A stretch of 64,000 nt of DNA from Halostagnicola sp. A-GB9-2. Lineage in GTDB: Archaea; Halobacteriota; Halobacteria; Halobacteriales; Natrialbaceae. Under the pieces are notes generated by a model. It saw only the letters and a program-made list of their open reading frames with translations. It was not told where the DNA came from and did not search any database. Within the stretch, counting starts at the first letter, position 1; each line of letters starts with the position of its first letter. The stretch covers positions 124,001 through 188,000 of the forward strand of contig NZ_JASJOC010000006.1 in NCBI RefSeq assembly GCF_030068615.1, given 5' to 3'. The translations under genes were made by a program, and so were the position numbers. This document shows, one piece after another, positions 51,927-60,705 of this stretch.

Positions 51927-52604
51927 TCAGGCGTTGTTATCGTTTGATTCGTTATCGTCGCCTTCGTCGTCCATATCGTCGTCATCCGCTCCGTTCATGT
52001 CGTCGTCCTCTTCGTCCATACCGTTTCCTTCCTCACCGAGGGTGAGCGTAACTTCTTCGTCGTCGCCGTCGATTTCGACGTCTTCTTCCGCCTCATCCCC
52101 TTCGTGCTCGGCGGTAACGGTGTATTCGCCGTCCTCGAGGCCCTCGAATTCCACCTCGCCGTCCTCGTCGGTTTCGTCTTCCATCTCTTCGTCGTCCATC
52201 TCATCGTCGTCCTCGTCCGCTGGGTCGTCTTCGTCTTCTTCGTCCTCACCGTTCTCGTCGTCCATCTCTTCGTCGTCCTCCTCGTCTTCGCCGTCCATCT
52301 CTTCATCGTCTTCCTCGTCCGCTGGATCGGCTTCGTCACCCTCGTCGACGGTGACGGTCGCTCCTTCCACGGGCTCTTCGTCACCGTCTTCGACGGTTAC
52401 GGTGAGCGTATACTCGCCGTCTTCGTCGTCATCTGCTGGGTCGTCGTCATCGTCGTCACCGACCGGATCACCGTTGTCGTCTTCGGGGTCGTCCGCGGGA
52501 TCATCGTTATCCTGATCGTCGTCGGCACAACCGGCTAAAACCAGTGCACTTGCTGAACCAGCGGCAACTACGAACTTCCGTCGATTGAGTCGTGGGCGAG
52601 ACAT
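51927..52604 (-). CDS. Tat lipoprotein with carboxypeptidase-regulatory-like strands split by an acidic repeat
   Basis: 225 aa. RPRLNRRKFVVAAGSASALVLAGC is a twin-Arg lipoprotein signal. Then an Asp/Pro-rich linker, YTLTVTVEDGDEEPVEGATVTVDEG (first strands of a CarboxypepD_reg-like sandwich), about 60 acidic residues of EEDDEEMD repeats, then GEVEFEGLEDGEYTVTAEHEGDEAEEDVEIDG (remaining strands) and an acidic tail. Probably a surface, ion-loving protein. ATG 52604. Function unknown. Confidence 0.72.
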   Translation of the reverse strand: MSRPRLNRRKFVVAAGSASALVLAGCADDDQDNDDPADDPEDDNGDPVGDDDDDDPADDDEDGEYTLTVTVEDGDEEPVEGATVTVDEGDEADPADEEDDEEMDGEDEEDDEEMDDENGEDEEDEDDPADEDDDEMDDEEMEDETDEDGEVEFEGLEDGEYTVTAEHEGDEAEEDVEIDGDDEEVTLTLGEEGNGMDEEDDDMNGADDDDMDDEGDDNESNDNNA

Positions 52605-52801
52605 ACAATCAGATAGTACGTTCCAGACTGTTGGAATGCGGCCTGCAACTGCCGTACGTTGATCACCTAGGGCACTTCCAATAACGAAATCAGACAGTCG
52701 GCGTAACTGAGAGGACGGGTGTCGCAACTGATGGAATTGATACGCGGCTCGATCCCGTTGCATTCATAACCTAGTTGTAACTACAATACAATGATCGAGG
52801 C

Positions 52802-53812
52802 GTGAAACGACGGATCGCGCTCGGATTTGGGTTTGCGGCGCTCCTCATGGCCGTTCTCATTACCGCAGTTGGGGGCCAAGACGTATTCGATGAGCTCTCG
52901 AGGGCGGATTACTCAGTGTTGGGTCTCGGTGTCTTATCAGGCATTTTCGCGTTGGCCTTTCGTGGATTCGTCTGGAACAGGTTCCTCACGTTGGTCGATA
53001 ACGGACTGTCTCGAAAACGTATCACTGGCGTCTTTCTCACCGCGATGTTCCTCAAGTACGTGACGCCCTACGGCCAGCTTGCCACCGAGCCATTCGTCGC
53101 GTACCTCGTTGTCCAGGAGTCGGAGATGGCGTACGAGGACGGTCTCGCGGGAATCATCTCCGCGGATCTGCTGAACTACCTTCCCTATTACTCGTTCGGG
53201 TTTCTGGCCCTCGGAATCGTCGCAACTGGTGATGCGCTCGGTAACGATCTGTTCGCGCAGTTCGTCGCCTTCAGCGCCCTCTTCGTCGCGGTCATCTCGA
53301 TTATCGCCGTCGGTGCTCGTCGTCCAGATATTGTCTACGGAATCGTCCTCTTTATTACCAGCGTCCTCCGACGCGTTCTCGGAAAACTTACGCCTCGGTT
53401 CGACGAACAACTCAGTCGGTCCGCCGTCCGCACCAGACTCGACGGCTTTTACGCGACTATCACGATGATTACGGCGGACAGACGAACGCTCCTCATCACG
53501 GCGGTGTACGCACACATCGGGATGATATTCCTGATGCTCCCGGTCTACATCGGTGCAGCCGCGCTCGGTCACCAACTCTCACTGCCGGTCGTTGCCCTCG
53601 TTGTCGCCCTCGGAAAGCTCGGTGCCATCGTCCCCGCTCCCGGCGGAACTGGCGGAGTCGAAGCAATGGTAACAGCGAGTCTGACGACGCTGGGGCAACT
53701 CGAGCCGGCGGCCGCGCTGACTATCGCGATCATCTACAGAGTCTGTACGTACTGGCTCACGGTCGGTATTGGAGGGATCTCTGCGGCATCCGTCCTGTTT
53801 CGAGGGGAGTGA
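52802..53812 (+). CDS. Flippase-like/LPG-synthase-type integral membrane protein (UPF0104)
   Basis: 336 aa, about eight hydrophobic segments. RGFVWNRFLTLVDNGLSRKRITGVFLTAMFLKYVTPYGQLATEPFVAY contains the family's P-x-G-x-x-x-E-P motif (PYGQLATEP), and ALGKLGAIVPAPGGTGGVEAMV its second P-x-P-G-G-x-G-x-x-E motif. The family includes MprF N-domains and AglD-like proteins; likely moves a lipid or lipid-linked head group. The start is GTG at 52802. Alone. Confidence 0.85.
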   Translation: MKRRIALGFGFAALLMAVLITAVGGQDVFDELSRADYSVLGLGVLSGIFALAFRGFVWNRFLTLVDNGLSRKRITGVFLTAMFLKYVTPYGQLATEPFVAYLVVQESEMAYEDGLAGIISADLLNYLPYYSFGFLALGIVATGDALGNDLFAQFVAFSALFVAVISIIAVGARRPDIVYGIVLFITSVLRRVLGKLTPRFDEQLSRSAVRTRLDGFYATITMITADRRTLLITAVYAHIGMIFLMLPVYIGAAALGHQLSLPVVALVVALGKLGAIVPAPGGTGGVEAMVTASLTTLGQLEPAAALTIAIIYRVCTYWLTVGIGGISAASVLFRGE

Positions 53813-53855
53813 TTAGGTCGGTGGGTCTTTTGGGCTCCTCGCCGTACACGCGAGT

Positions 53856-54572
53856 ATGAAAATTCGGGGCGAGCGCGAGTGTACCGAGTGTGGCACCCGA
53901 TGGTCGTACTACGAGACCGGGAGCGTTAGCTGTCCGAACTGCGGGACGCTCCGAAGCGTCGGTCTCGACGATCGAACCGAACACACGGATATGGAGGTCG
54001 CGTTCGATCTGACGCCGGTCCGGAACACTATCGACGACAGCTCGACGGGCGAACTCGCCGATCGAAGTCGCGAGCGCGCCCGCGAATACATTCGTCAACG
54101 GGGATTCGTCAACGGCGGCGATCTTCGAGAACTCGACGACACCTATCTCGCCGCGACCGAGTTACTTCACATCGCAGATATCGTTGCGCGCGAACGACGA
54201 CTCGAGGAGGACGAAGAGCTCTACTTCCTCTCCCTGCTCGAGATCGCAGATCGCGGTCAACGGCCACCGCCGGCCGAGGTTCCCCCGTCGCTCCGCTCGG
54301 CTCGCGGGATCGCCGCCGCGAACGCCGTTCGAGAGTACCGCCGCGATATCCGAACCTGGAGCGAGAACGAATCGTTCACGACCGACCAACAAAGCGCGCT
54401 CGAGACGCTCGGGGATCACGTCACGCGAATCCGAATGCTCGAGGGCGATATCGAACCGAAAACTGCCGAGACCCTGATCCGGGCGACACGCGAACTCGCG
54501 GATGGACTCCGCGGCGACGGGGACGCCCTGGCGAGTGCGACACACAGAATTCGAACGCTCGAGTACGAGTAG
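53856..54572 (+). CDS. Haloarchaeal zinc-ribbon protein of unknown function (DUF7117-like)
   Basis: 238 aa. N-terminal ribbon CTECGTRWSYYETGSVSCPNCG (two CxxC pairs at about residues 9-32), then a long helical body (STGELADRSRERAREYIRQRG, LAATELLHIADIVARERRL, ARGIAAANAVREYRRDI). Zinc-binding scaffold with a helical partner-binding part. I recall it as DUF7117 but cannot check. ATG 53856; 43 nt after the flippase-like gene. Confidence 0.75.
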   Translation: MKIRGERECTECGTRWSYYETGSVSCPNCGTLRSVGLDDRTEHTDMEVAFDLTPVRNTIDDSSTGELADRSRERAREYIRQRGFVNGGDLRELDDTYLAATELLHIADIVARERRLEEDEELYFLSLLEIADRGQRPPPAEVPPSLRSARGIAAANAVREYRRDIRTWSENESFTTDQQSALETLGDHVTRIRMLEGDIEPKTAETLIRATRELADGLRGDGDALASATHRIRTLEYE

Positions 54573-54601
54573 ATCGGATCACAGAAGGGGTGTCACAAAC
54601 T

Positions 54602-54730
54602 GCCGGAAGACCCCATCCGGCTCATAGGGTCGTTCGTAATTCTCTCCCGGCATAGATACTCAGTCATCGGTTTCGCTCGGCGAAACTCGTTCTCCGCTGA
54701 GGCTGGCTGAAAATAGGTACGAACGACCCT
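54602..54730. other. Nested inverted-repeat structure between convergent genes
   Basis: Outer perfect 13-bp arms AGGGTCGTTCGTA (54626-54638) and TACGAACGACCCT (54718-54730); an inner CTCAG/CTGAG pair (about 54659-54663 and 54697-54701); and a central hairpin GTTTCGC-TCG-GCGAAAC (54670-54686). A separate hairpin GCCGGA/TCCGGC lies just before (54602-54621). The right arm ends one base before the folD stop codon. Could be a shared terminator, MITE or RNA. Confidence 0.6.
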
Positions 54731-54731
54731 C

Positions 54732-55625
54732 TCAGGGAAGGTCGACGTCGATTCCTTGCTGCGTACTCGCCGCGTTGACCGTGTTGTGAAGCAACATCGC
54801 TCGAGTCATCGGCCCGACGCCACCGGGAACGGGCGTGATGGCGCTCGCTTTCGATTTCGCGCTCTCGAAGTCGACGTCGCCGACGAGTTCGTACCCCTTC
54901 TCGTTGTCCGCGTCGACCCGAGAGATGCCGACGTCGATCACGACCGCTCCGTCGGCGAGCATCGAGGCGTCGACGAGTTCCGTGACGCCGGAGGCGGCGA
55001 TCACGATGTCGGCACGCCTTGTTTTTGCCTCGAGATCCTCGGTTCGGGAGTGACAGACCGTAACCGTCGCGTTGCCGCCGTCGGCTTTTTGCATAAGCAG
55101 GTTCGCCATCGGTTTCCCGACGATGTTCGATCGACCGATGATGGTCACGTCCGCCCCTTCCGTCTCGACGTCGTAGGCCTCGAGCAACTTCTGAATCCCG
55201 TGCGGGGTACACGGCTTGAATCGAGGCTGGCCTGCGACGAGCCGGCCGACGTTTTCGGGGTGGAACGCGTCGGCGTCCTTGGCCGGGTCGATTCGTCGAA
55301 GCACCTCTCGATAATCGATGTGATCGGGAACCGGTTCCTGGACGATGTATCCGTGAACGGACGAATCGTCGTTGAGATCCTCGATTGCGTCGTACAGCTC
55401 GGTTGCCGGGGCGTCCCCGTCGATTTCGACGTGGGTTCCTTCGATCCCGACCTCCTCGCAATCGCGCTGTTTCATGTTGACGTACGTCTGGCTCGCGGGA
55501 TCGTCGCCCATCAGGACGGTCGCGAGTCCCGGCCGCGTTCCGGCGTCCGCGAGCGTTTCGATCGCGTCGGTCAGTCCATCGCGAATCTCGCTCGCAACGG
55601 CGTTTCCGTCGATGATCTCGGTCAT
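54732..55625 (-). CDS. folD: Methylenetetrahydrofolate dehydrogenase / methenyl-THF cyclohydrolase
   Basis: 297 aa. PGLATVLMGDDPASQTYVNMKQRDCEEVGIEG (with the K of the active site in YVNMKxxxC), VQEPVPDHIDYREV, the Rossmann segment VTIIGRSNIVGKPMANLLMQ, and PVPGGVGPMTRAMLLHNTV. Interconverts 5,10-methylene and 10-formyl folate with NAD(P). glyA follows upstream on the same strand; together they form the folate one-carbon unit. ATG 55625; a GTG one codon earlier is possible. Confidence 0.95.
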   Translation of the reverse strand: MTEIIDGNAVASEIRDGLTDAIETLADAGTRPGLATVLMGDDPASQTYVNMKQRDCEEVGIEGTHVEIDGDAPATELYDAIEDLNDDSSVHGYIVQEPVPDHIDYREVLRRIDPAKDADAFHPENVGRLVAGQPRFKPCTPHGIQKLLEAYDVETEGADVTIIGRSNIVGKPMANLLMQKADGGNATVTVCHSRTEDLEAKTRRADIVIAASGVTELVDASMLADGAVVIDVGISRVDADNEKGYELVGDVDFESAKSKASAITPVPGGVGPMTRAMLLHNTVNAASTQQGIDVDLP

Positions 55626-55833
55626 CACTCGAGTTGCCGTGAGCGAGCGTAATCAACCCTCGGGTTTGTGCCTATTTTCGGATGACTGGTAGCAGTGATA
55701 TTCATGTTCTTGCCTACTAGTGCGACCGGTAACCGTAGACTCCCATCACTATCGGCGTTTGTAGAGGCCGGGAAGAATACTCTGTGGCGCGTTGGACCGA
55801 GGTGGCCGTCGCGGTTCGATCGACCGAGTTGGG

Positions 55834-57081
55834 CTATTCGTACAGCGGGTTCGCGTCACAGAGCGCGTCGACTTCCGCTCGAACCTCGCTCTTGACGTCG
55901 TCGTCTTCGGGTGCGTCGATGACTCGGGCGATGCAGTCGGCGACCGTTTGCATGTCGCTCTCGTCGAAGCCGCGCGTCGTCAGGGCTGGCGTCCCTGCGC
56001 GGATACCGCTCGGGTCGAATGCCGAGCGCGTTTCGCCGGGGACGGTGTTGCCGTTGAGGACGATTCCCGCGTCCTCGAGCGCGTCTTCGGCGTCGCCGCC
56101 GGTAGTATCGGGGTGGCTCTCGCGCAGGTCAACGAGCACGAGGTGGTTGTCGGTTCCTTCCGAGACGAGCGAGAAGCCGTGCTCGGAGAGCGCCTCACCC
56201 AGCGCTTTGGCGTTGGCGACCGTCTGCTCGGCGTACTCCTCGAACTCCGGCTGGAGCGCTTCCTCGAAGCCGACCGCTTTGCCTGCGATGTTGTGCATGA
56301 GCGGGCCGCCCTGTCCGCCGGGGAAGACCGCCGCGTCGATATCGTCCGCGTACCCCTCGCCGGTCATGACGATTCCGCCGCGACCGGAACGGATCGTCTT
56401 GTGCGTCGAACCGGTAACGAAATCGGCGATGCCGACGGGAGAGGAGTGAACACCTGCCGCAACGAGGCCGGTGATGTGAGCGATGTCTGCGAGGTGGAGC
56501 GCGCCGACGTCATCTGCGGCGTCTTGAATACGTCCCCACTCGATTTCGCGCGGGTACGCGGAGTAGCCAGAGACGATGATGTCCGGTTCGAATTCCGCCG
56601 CCTGCTCCGCGAGTCCTTCGTAATCGACGTAGCCCGTTTCGGCGTCGACCTCGTACTGTTCGACCTCGTAGAGCTGGCCGACGAAGTTTGCGGGGTGGCC
56701 GTGGCTGAGGTGGCCGCCGTGGGTCAGATCGAGCGAGAGGATCTTATCGCCTGCCTCGAGCATCGCGAAGTAGACGGCCTGATTGGCCTGCGTTCCCGAG
56801 TGGGGCTGGACGTTGACGTGTTCGGCACCGAACAGTTCGGTCGCACGGTCGATCGCGAGTTGCTCGACCTCGTCGGCGTACGTACAGCCGCCGTAGTAGC
56901 GCTCGCCGGGGTAGCCTTCGGCGTACTTGTTCGTCAGCGCGCTTCCTTGTGCGTCAAGGACCGCCCGGCTGGCGTGGTTTTCGCTCGCGATCATCTGAAG
57001 CGTCGATCGCTGCCGATCAACCTCGCTCTCGAGGGCGTCGGCGACGGCGGGATCGACGTCCCGGACGTGGTCGTGTTCCAT
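55834..57081 (-). CDS. glyA: Serine hydroxymethyltransferase
   Basis: 415 aa. LQMIASENHASRAVLDAQGS, YAEGYPGERYYGG, VQPHSGTQANQAVYFAMLEAG, LTHGGHLSHG, and the PLP-lysine motif VTGSTHKTIRSGRGGIV. Swaps serine and glycine, charging folate with one carbon. I chose ATG 57081 (MEHDHVRDVDPAVADALE), giving the usual SHMT length; ATG 57108 would add 9 residues. Same strand as folD, 208 nt apart. Confidence 0.96.
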   Translation of the reverse strand: MEHDHVRDVDPAVADALESEVDRQRSTLQMIASENHASRAVLDAQGSALTNKYAEGYPGERYYGGCTYADEVEQLAIDRATELFGAEHVNVQPHSGTQANQAVYFAMLEAGDKILSLDLTHGGHLSHGHPANFVGQLYEVEQYEVDAETGYVDYEGLAEQAAEFEPDIIVSGYSAYPREIEWGRIQDAADDVGALHLADIAHITGLVAAGVHSSPVGIADFVTGSTHKTIRSGRGGIVMTGEGYADDIDAAVFPGGQGGPLMHNIAGKAVGFEEALQPEFEEYAEQTVANAKALGEALSEHGFSLVSEGTDNHLVLVDLRESHPDTTGGDAEDALEDAGIVLNGNTVPGETRSAFDPSGIRAGTPALTTRGFDESDMQTVADCIARVIDAPEDDDVKSEVRAEVDALCDANPLYE

Positions 57082-57233
57082 AATGAATTCCCTTACTGGA
57101 CGCTCCATAAGTGTACCTTTCCCCGGCAAGTGAGGTCGCTTCTCCCTGTTCCGTACCACGCCACCAATTCACAAATGACGAGAACCTGTTAGCTCGATAC
57201 AACTAACTTCACCGGGTCGCATTTTCCGAATAG

Positions 57234-59318
57234 ATGTTACGGTGGGATATTACTGGAGGAAACCTCAGGATTACCGACGCAGATAACGCCGAAATCGTCG
57301 TCAGGGGATCGAACCTCGAGATTTCCGGTTCAGGTCCGGACATCAAACGACCCGTCGACGAAACGATTGTTGTAACGACCGACGAACTTCGATTTCCACA
57401 CGCGGTCGTCTACGCGTCTGATATCGGTACCAATCGACAGTACGAACTCGACCCGCGGGGCGAACCCCTATCGCTCCCCCGCGGCGAATACGTCGTCGAT
57501 ATCGACGCGAGAATCAAAACGTACCTGCGCTTTTCCGGCACGGCGACGATTCGCAGAACCGACGATATCGAAACTGTCGTCGTCTCGTTTCCCGAACGGG
57601 CGCGCACCGTTCTCGGATTCCGAAGTCGCCACGAAATCCCCACGGACACGATAACGATTCCCGAAACGACCGAGGGACTCGCACGCGCAATAAGCCATCT
57701 CCACGCCTCACAAAAGACCGCGAGCCCCGACCGGACGTATCCGTCGCTCAGGGGCCACCCACCTCGTATCGAAACGGGCTCCCGGCTAGAAATTCCGGAA
57801 AGCGTTCGCCGGGACGTTACCGAGTCGGGTGTCGAACTCGTGGTCCCGCCGACGTACGAAGCGCTGTATGTCGCCACACCTCTCGCCTACTATCTCCAGG
57901 GAAAGGTTACTCTCGACGATCGTGAGACGCCGAGTCTCCACATAGAGAAGCACGAGACGGAGCATTGTCTTCCGTCGATGCCGGCCCTCGAAGACGAAAT
58001 AGAGCGATTGCTTCGGAAGGTTTTCTTTCTCGATTGTCTCGTCCGAAACGTCGGTCCGTTCGGAACGTCCCTTTCCGAACTGAACCTCCTTGAGGCACTC
58101 GAAATCGATAGCGAACGGTTGTACGGTCAGCCGATTCAGGACCGCCTCGAGAGATATCTCGACGTCCCGTACGAAACGGTCGAACACCGGCTCCCCGAGT
58201 GGCATCTCTCGACCTACGTCGACCCGACCCCGGCTAACGCCGAGACGCTTCCGTTCTTACTGGATCGAATGAGCCTGATTTCCACTCCGAAGTTCTCCGA
58301 ACTCGCCGAGCAGGAACTGGTCGAACGGTCGCTCGACGACTTCTATCGAAATCGAGTCGGGGTTGCACGATCCGGAAACGGGCAAATCCCCTCTATCGAG
58401 ATCATCAAACCGGAACTTCGTACCGGACGCGTCCACGGTTGGATCGCCGACGGCGTTCCGATCGACGTGTTCAAGTCGGTGCCCGAAGCGTACAACAATC
58501 GGCTTCGATACCTCGAGCGGCGAAGCGAGTCGTCGTCGATCGTCGTCGTGTTAAACGATCCCGAGATGGCTAGCGAACGCGAGTCGGTCGCAGAAATCTA
58601 CCGAGAGCGGTCCGAATCTCTCTCGACGGAACTTACCGTCAAAGAGTCGCTTACGACCGCAGCGCTCGCTCGCGTCTTCGAGGACGAACACGATTTCGTT
58701 CACTATATCGGTCACTGCGAAACCGACGGACTGTGTTGTCCCGACGGAACCCTCTCGACGAGTAGTCTCGACGAATGTAACACGCAAACGTTTTTTCTCA
58801 ACGCCTGCGGTTCGTTTTACGAGGGATTGGATCTCGTCGAGAAGGGGAGTGTTGCCGGAGCAGTGACCGTTCAGAAGGTATTGAACGATCACGCCGTCAA
58901 AGTCGGCTCGACGTTTGCGAAGTTACTCGTTCACGGGTTTAGCATCGAACGTGCGATGGACCTCGCGCGGAGACGGATCATGATGGGAAAAGACTACGCG
59001 GTCGTCGGCGATGGCACGCACTCTCTTTCGCAGGGGGAACAACAGTACCCCACTACCGTGACCGTCGATCCGGTCGATGACGGACAGTACCGTCTCTCGA
59101 TTGAATGCTATTCGACGCGAGAGAATGGCTCGTATTATTTTCCACACGCCGAAGGCAACGAGCACGCCTATTTGTGCGGTTCGTCCTCGGAACTATTGTT
59201 GACCGAGGAGGAACTTCCGTCGTTTCTCGAAGGTGCTAACGCGTCCGTAATATTCGACGGGGACGTATACTGGTCTCAGCAACTGTCCGCGAAAATGGCG
59301 GATGGACCGGACGGGTGA
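57234..59318 (+). CDS. CHAT-domain (caspase-fold) protein
   Basis: 694 aa, soluble. The C-terminal third fits a CHAT peptidase: a strand ending FVHYIGHCETDGL (catalytic-type His494), and TFFLNACGSFYEGLDLVEKG (catalytic-type Cys525), then VAGAVTVQKVLNDHAVKVGSTFAKLLVHGFSIERAMDLARR, the usual helix-strand close (split here). The N-terminal ~450 residues are a beta-rich region followed by helices and are not recognised; no TPR repeats. Divergent from glyA with its own AT-poor start. The ATG is at 57234. Possible proteolytic or signalling role is inferred from the fold. Confidence 0.75.
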   Translation: MLRWDITGGNLRITDADNAEIVVRGSNLEISGSGPDIKRPVDETIVVTTDELRFPHAVVYASDIGTNRQYELDPRGEPLSLPRGEYVVDIDARIKTYLRFSGTATIRRTDDIETVVVSFPERARTVLGFRSRHEIPTDTITIPETTEGLARAISHLHASQKTASPDRTYPSLRGHPPRIETGSRLEIPESVRRDVTESGVELVVPPTYEALYVATPLAYYLQGKVTLDDRETPSLHIEKHETEHCLPSMPALEDEIERLLRKVFFLDCLVRNVGPFGTSLSELNLLEALEIDSERLYGQPIQDRLERYLDVPYETVEHRLPEWHLSTYVDPTPANAETLPFLLDRMSLISTPKFSELAEQELVERSLDDFYRNRVGVARSGNGQIPSIEIIKPELRTGRVHGWIADGVPIDVFKSVPEAYNNRLRYLERRSESSSIVVVLNDPEMASERESVAEIYRERSESLSTELTVKESLTTAALARVFEDEHDFVHYIGHCETDGLCCPDGTLSTSSLDECNTQTFFLNACGSFYEGLDLVEKGSVAGAVTVQKVLNDHAVKVGSTFAKLLVHGFSIERAMDLARRRIMMGKDYAVVGDGTHSLSQGEQQYPTTVTVDPVDDGQYRLSIECYSTRENGSYYFPHAEGNEHAYLCGSSSELLLTEEELPSFLEGANASVIFDGDVYWSQQLSAKMADGPDG

Positions 59319-59775
59319 CTACGGACCGCCGTAAGTGCTTACCCGTTTTGCAGACGCACACCCGAGTCGGATCGTTCGAGAATCTCGGCCGAATCGGGTT
59401 CGTATTTCATAACCGACACGCCAAAGGTGCTGATGCATAGCGCCCATACACTTGCGACTGTTGCCTGATTGCATATAGTAATTACCATTACTATCTCCAC
59501 TCCGCAATCGGTGAGCGAGATTCTCGAGTATGCCGGACGAGCGATTATCTATAGTTTGCAAGGCAGAGTACCCTGGGTCACCCGACCCGGGTACTTTACT
59601 ATTCAGCAGGTGTAGCGTCTACGGCGAGCGAGAATTATCTCTCATTCAACCAAACTTCGACTACAACGAATTACTAACCGATAAAAATTACCAGTGTTTG
59701 GTTGAGAGTGTAACTTATCCTGTGCGAGCGGCCAACAAAATTAAGTATATAGCCATCATTTACTTCGGTACACAG
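59319..59775. promoter_or_regulatory. Gene-free stretch and tbsP promoter
   Basis: 457 bp. An open frame (from 59530) runs through into tbsP but has no family resemblance before 59776 and is AT-rich, so I treat it as non-coding. TTAAGTATAT (59741-59750), 26-35 nt before the tbsP ATG, is a good TATA box for a near-leaderless transcript. Nothing else clear. Confidence 0.5.
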
Positions 59776-60594
59776 ATGGCTTCGAATTTACTCAATCATC
59801 AGATTGACGATATCCTCAGAGCGGTTCTAGAGGACGCGAGTGGCGACGTTTATATGGTGAACCCATCTCGGGACGCGATCGAAGAATTCGTCTCGGTCGC
59901 GACCGATTTCGACGGCTCGTTGCCGACGGTACAGATGCTCGCCAACGAGCAAACGCTGAAGGACGTTATGGGTGACTTCATCGTCGCTTCGAACGCCGCC
60001 GATCTCATCAGCGACGGCGCGCTCGCTCTCCGGACGCTGGGGGAGACACCGGAAAACTCGCTCTGTCTTACCGAGGATCGCGTCATCGCCGTCGTTCACG
60101 CGGGAGACCGAGTTGGGGGCCTCGTTACCGACGAAGCCGACTTCGTCAACGACACGTTCGCCGCCTACGAAACCCGATGGGAGAACGCGGAACCGTTCAA
60201 ACTTCGAACACCACCAATCAGCGACGTTCGAGAGACCCTTTCCGAGGAGATCAGTCCCGAGGCCGAAGCGGACTTCACCGCGATCCTCAACTCCCTCGAG
60301 ACGGCACGCGGAGACGGGGACGGCCTCGATGAGGTGACCATCTCGCTGGTCGTCGCAGCGAAAAACGAAGCGCTCCTGTACGACATCAGCAAGTGGGGCG
60401 AGGATGTCGGCATCGCTTCCAAGGCGACCTTCTCCCGAACCAAGACCAAACTCGAGGATATGGGCCTCATCGATACGGAAAAAGTTCCGATCGACGTTGG
60501 TCGCCCGCGACTTCGTCTAAAAATCGGCGACGACCGACTCCGTGAAGCGGACAACGGGCAGATTGCGACCGTTACGCAGTCGATTCTCAACTGA
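59776..60594 (+). CDS. tbsP: Transcriptional regulator TbsP
   Basis: 272 aa. MASNLLNHQIDDILRAVLEDASGDVYMVNPSRDAIE, FIVASNAADLISDGALALRTLGETPENSLCLTEDRV, and a C-terminal winged helix GEDVGIASKATFSRTKTKLEDMGLIDTEKVPIDVGRPRLRLKIG (parts split), the haloarchaeal TbsP/DUF5821 pattern. TbsP belongs to haloarchaeal sugar-metabolism regulation, working with TrmB, as far as I recall. ATG 59776 follows the TATA box; upstream residues are not conserved. Confidence 0.85.
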   Translation: MASNLLNHQIDDILRAVLEDASGDVYMVNPSRDAIEEFVSVATDFDGSLPTVQMLANEQTLKDVMGDFIVASNAADLISDGALALRTLGETPENSLCLTEDRVIAVVHAGDRVGGLVTDEADFVNDTFAAYETRWENAEPFKLRTPPISDVRETLSEEISPEAEADFTAILNSLETARGDGDGLDEVTISLVVAAKNEALLYDISKWGEDVGIASKATFSRTKTKLEDMGLIDTEKVPIDVGRPRLRLKIGDDRLREADNGQIATVTQSILN

Positions 60595-60705
60595 TCGCTG
60601 TCGGCCTCGATTCGACCCGCTTTGCCTATTGCTCTTTCCGTCGATCCCCATCCGATCAAACCTGAGTACGTAAACCCCAAGTTATCGCCGCGTAGAAACT
60701 CCGGT

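Noticed and set aside
55792-57192. 466-aa plus-strand frame over glyA
   Set aside because: Antisense of a full-length serine hydroxymethyltransferase with all its motifs; the plus frame has no family pattern.
59530-59775. N-terminal extension of TbsP by 82 residues
   Set aside because: No family resemblance, AT-rich, and a good TATA box lies inside it just before the ATG at 59776.
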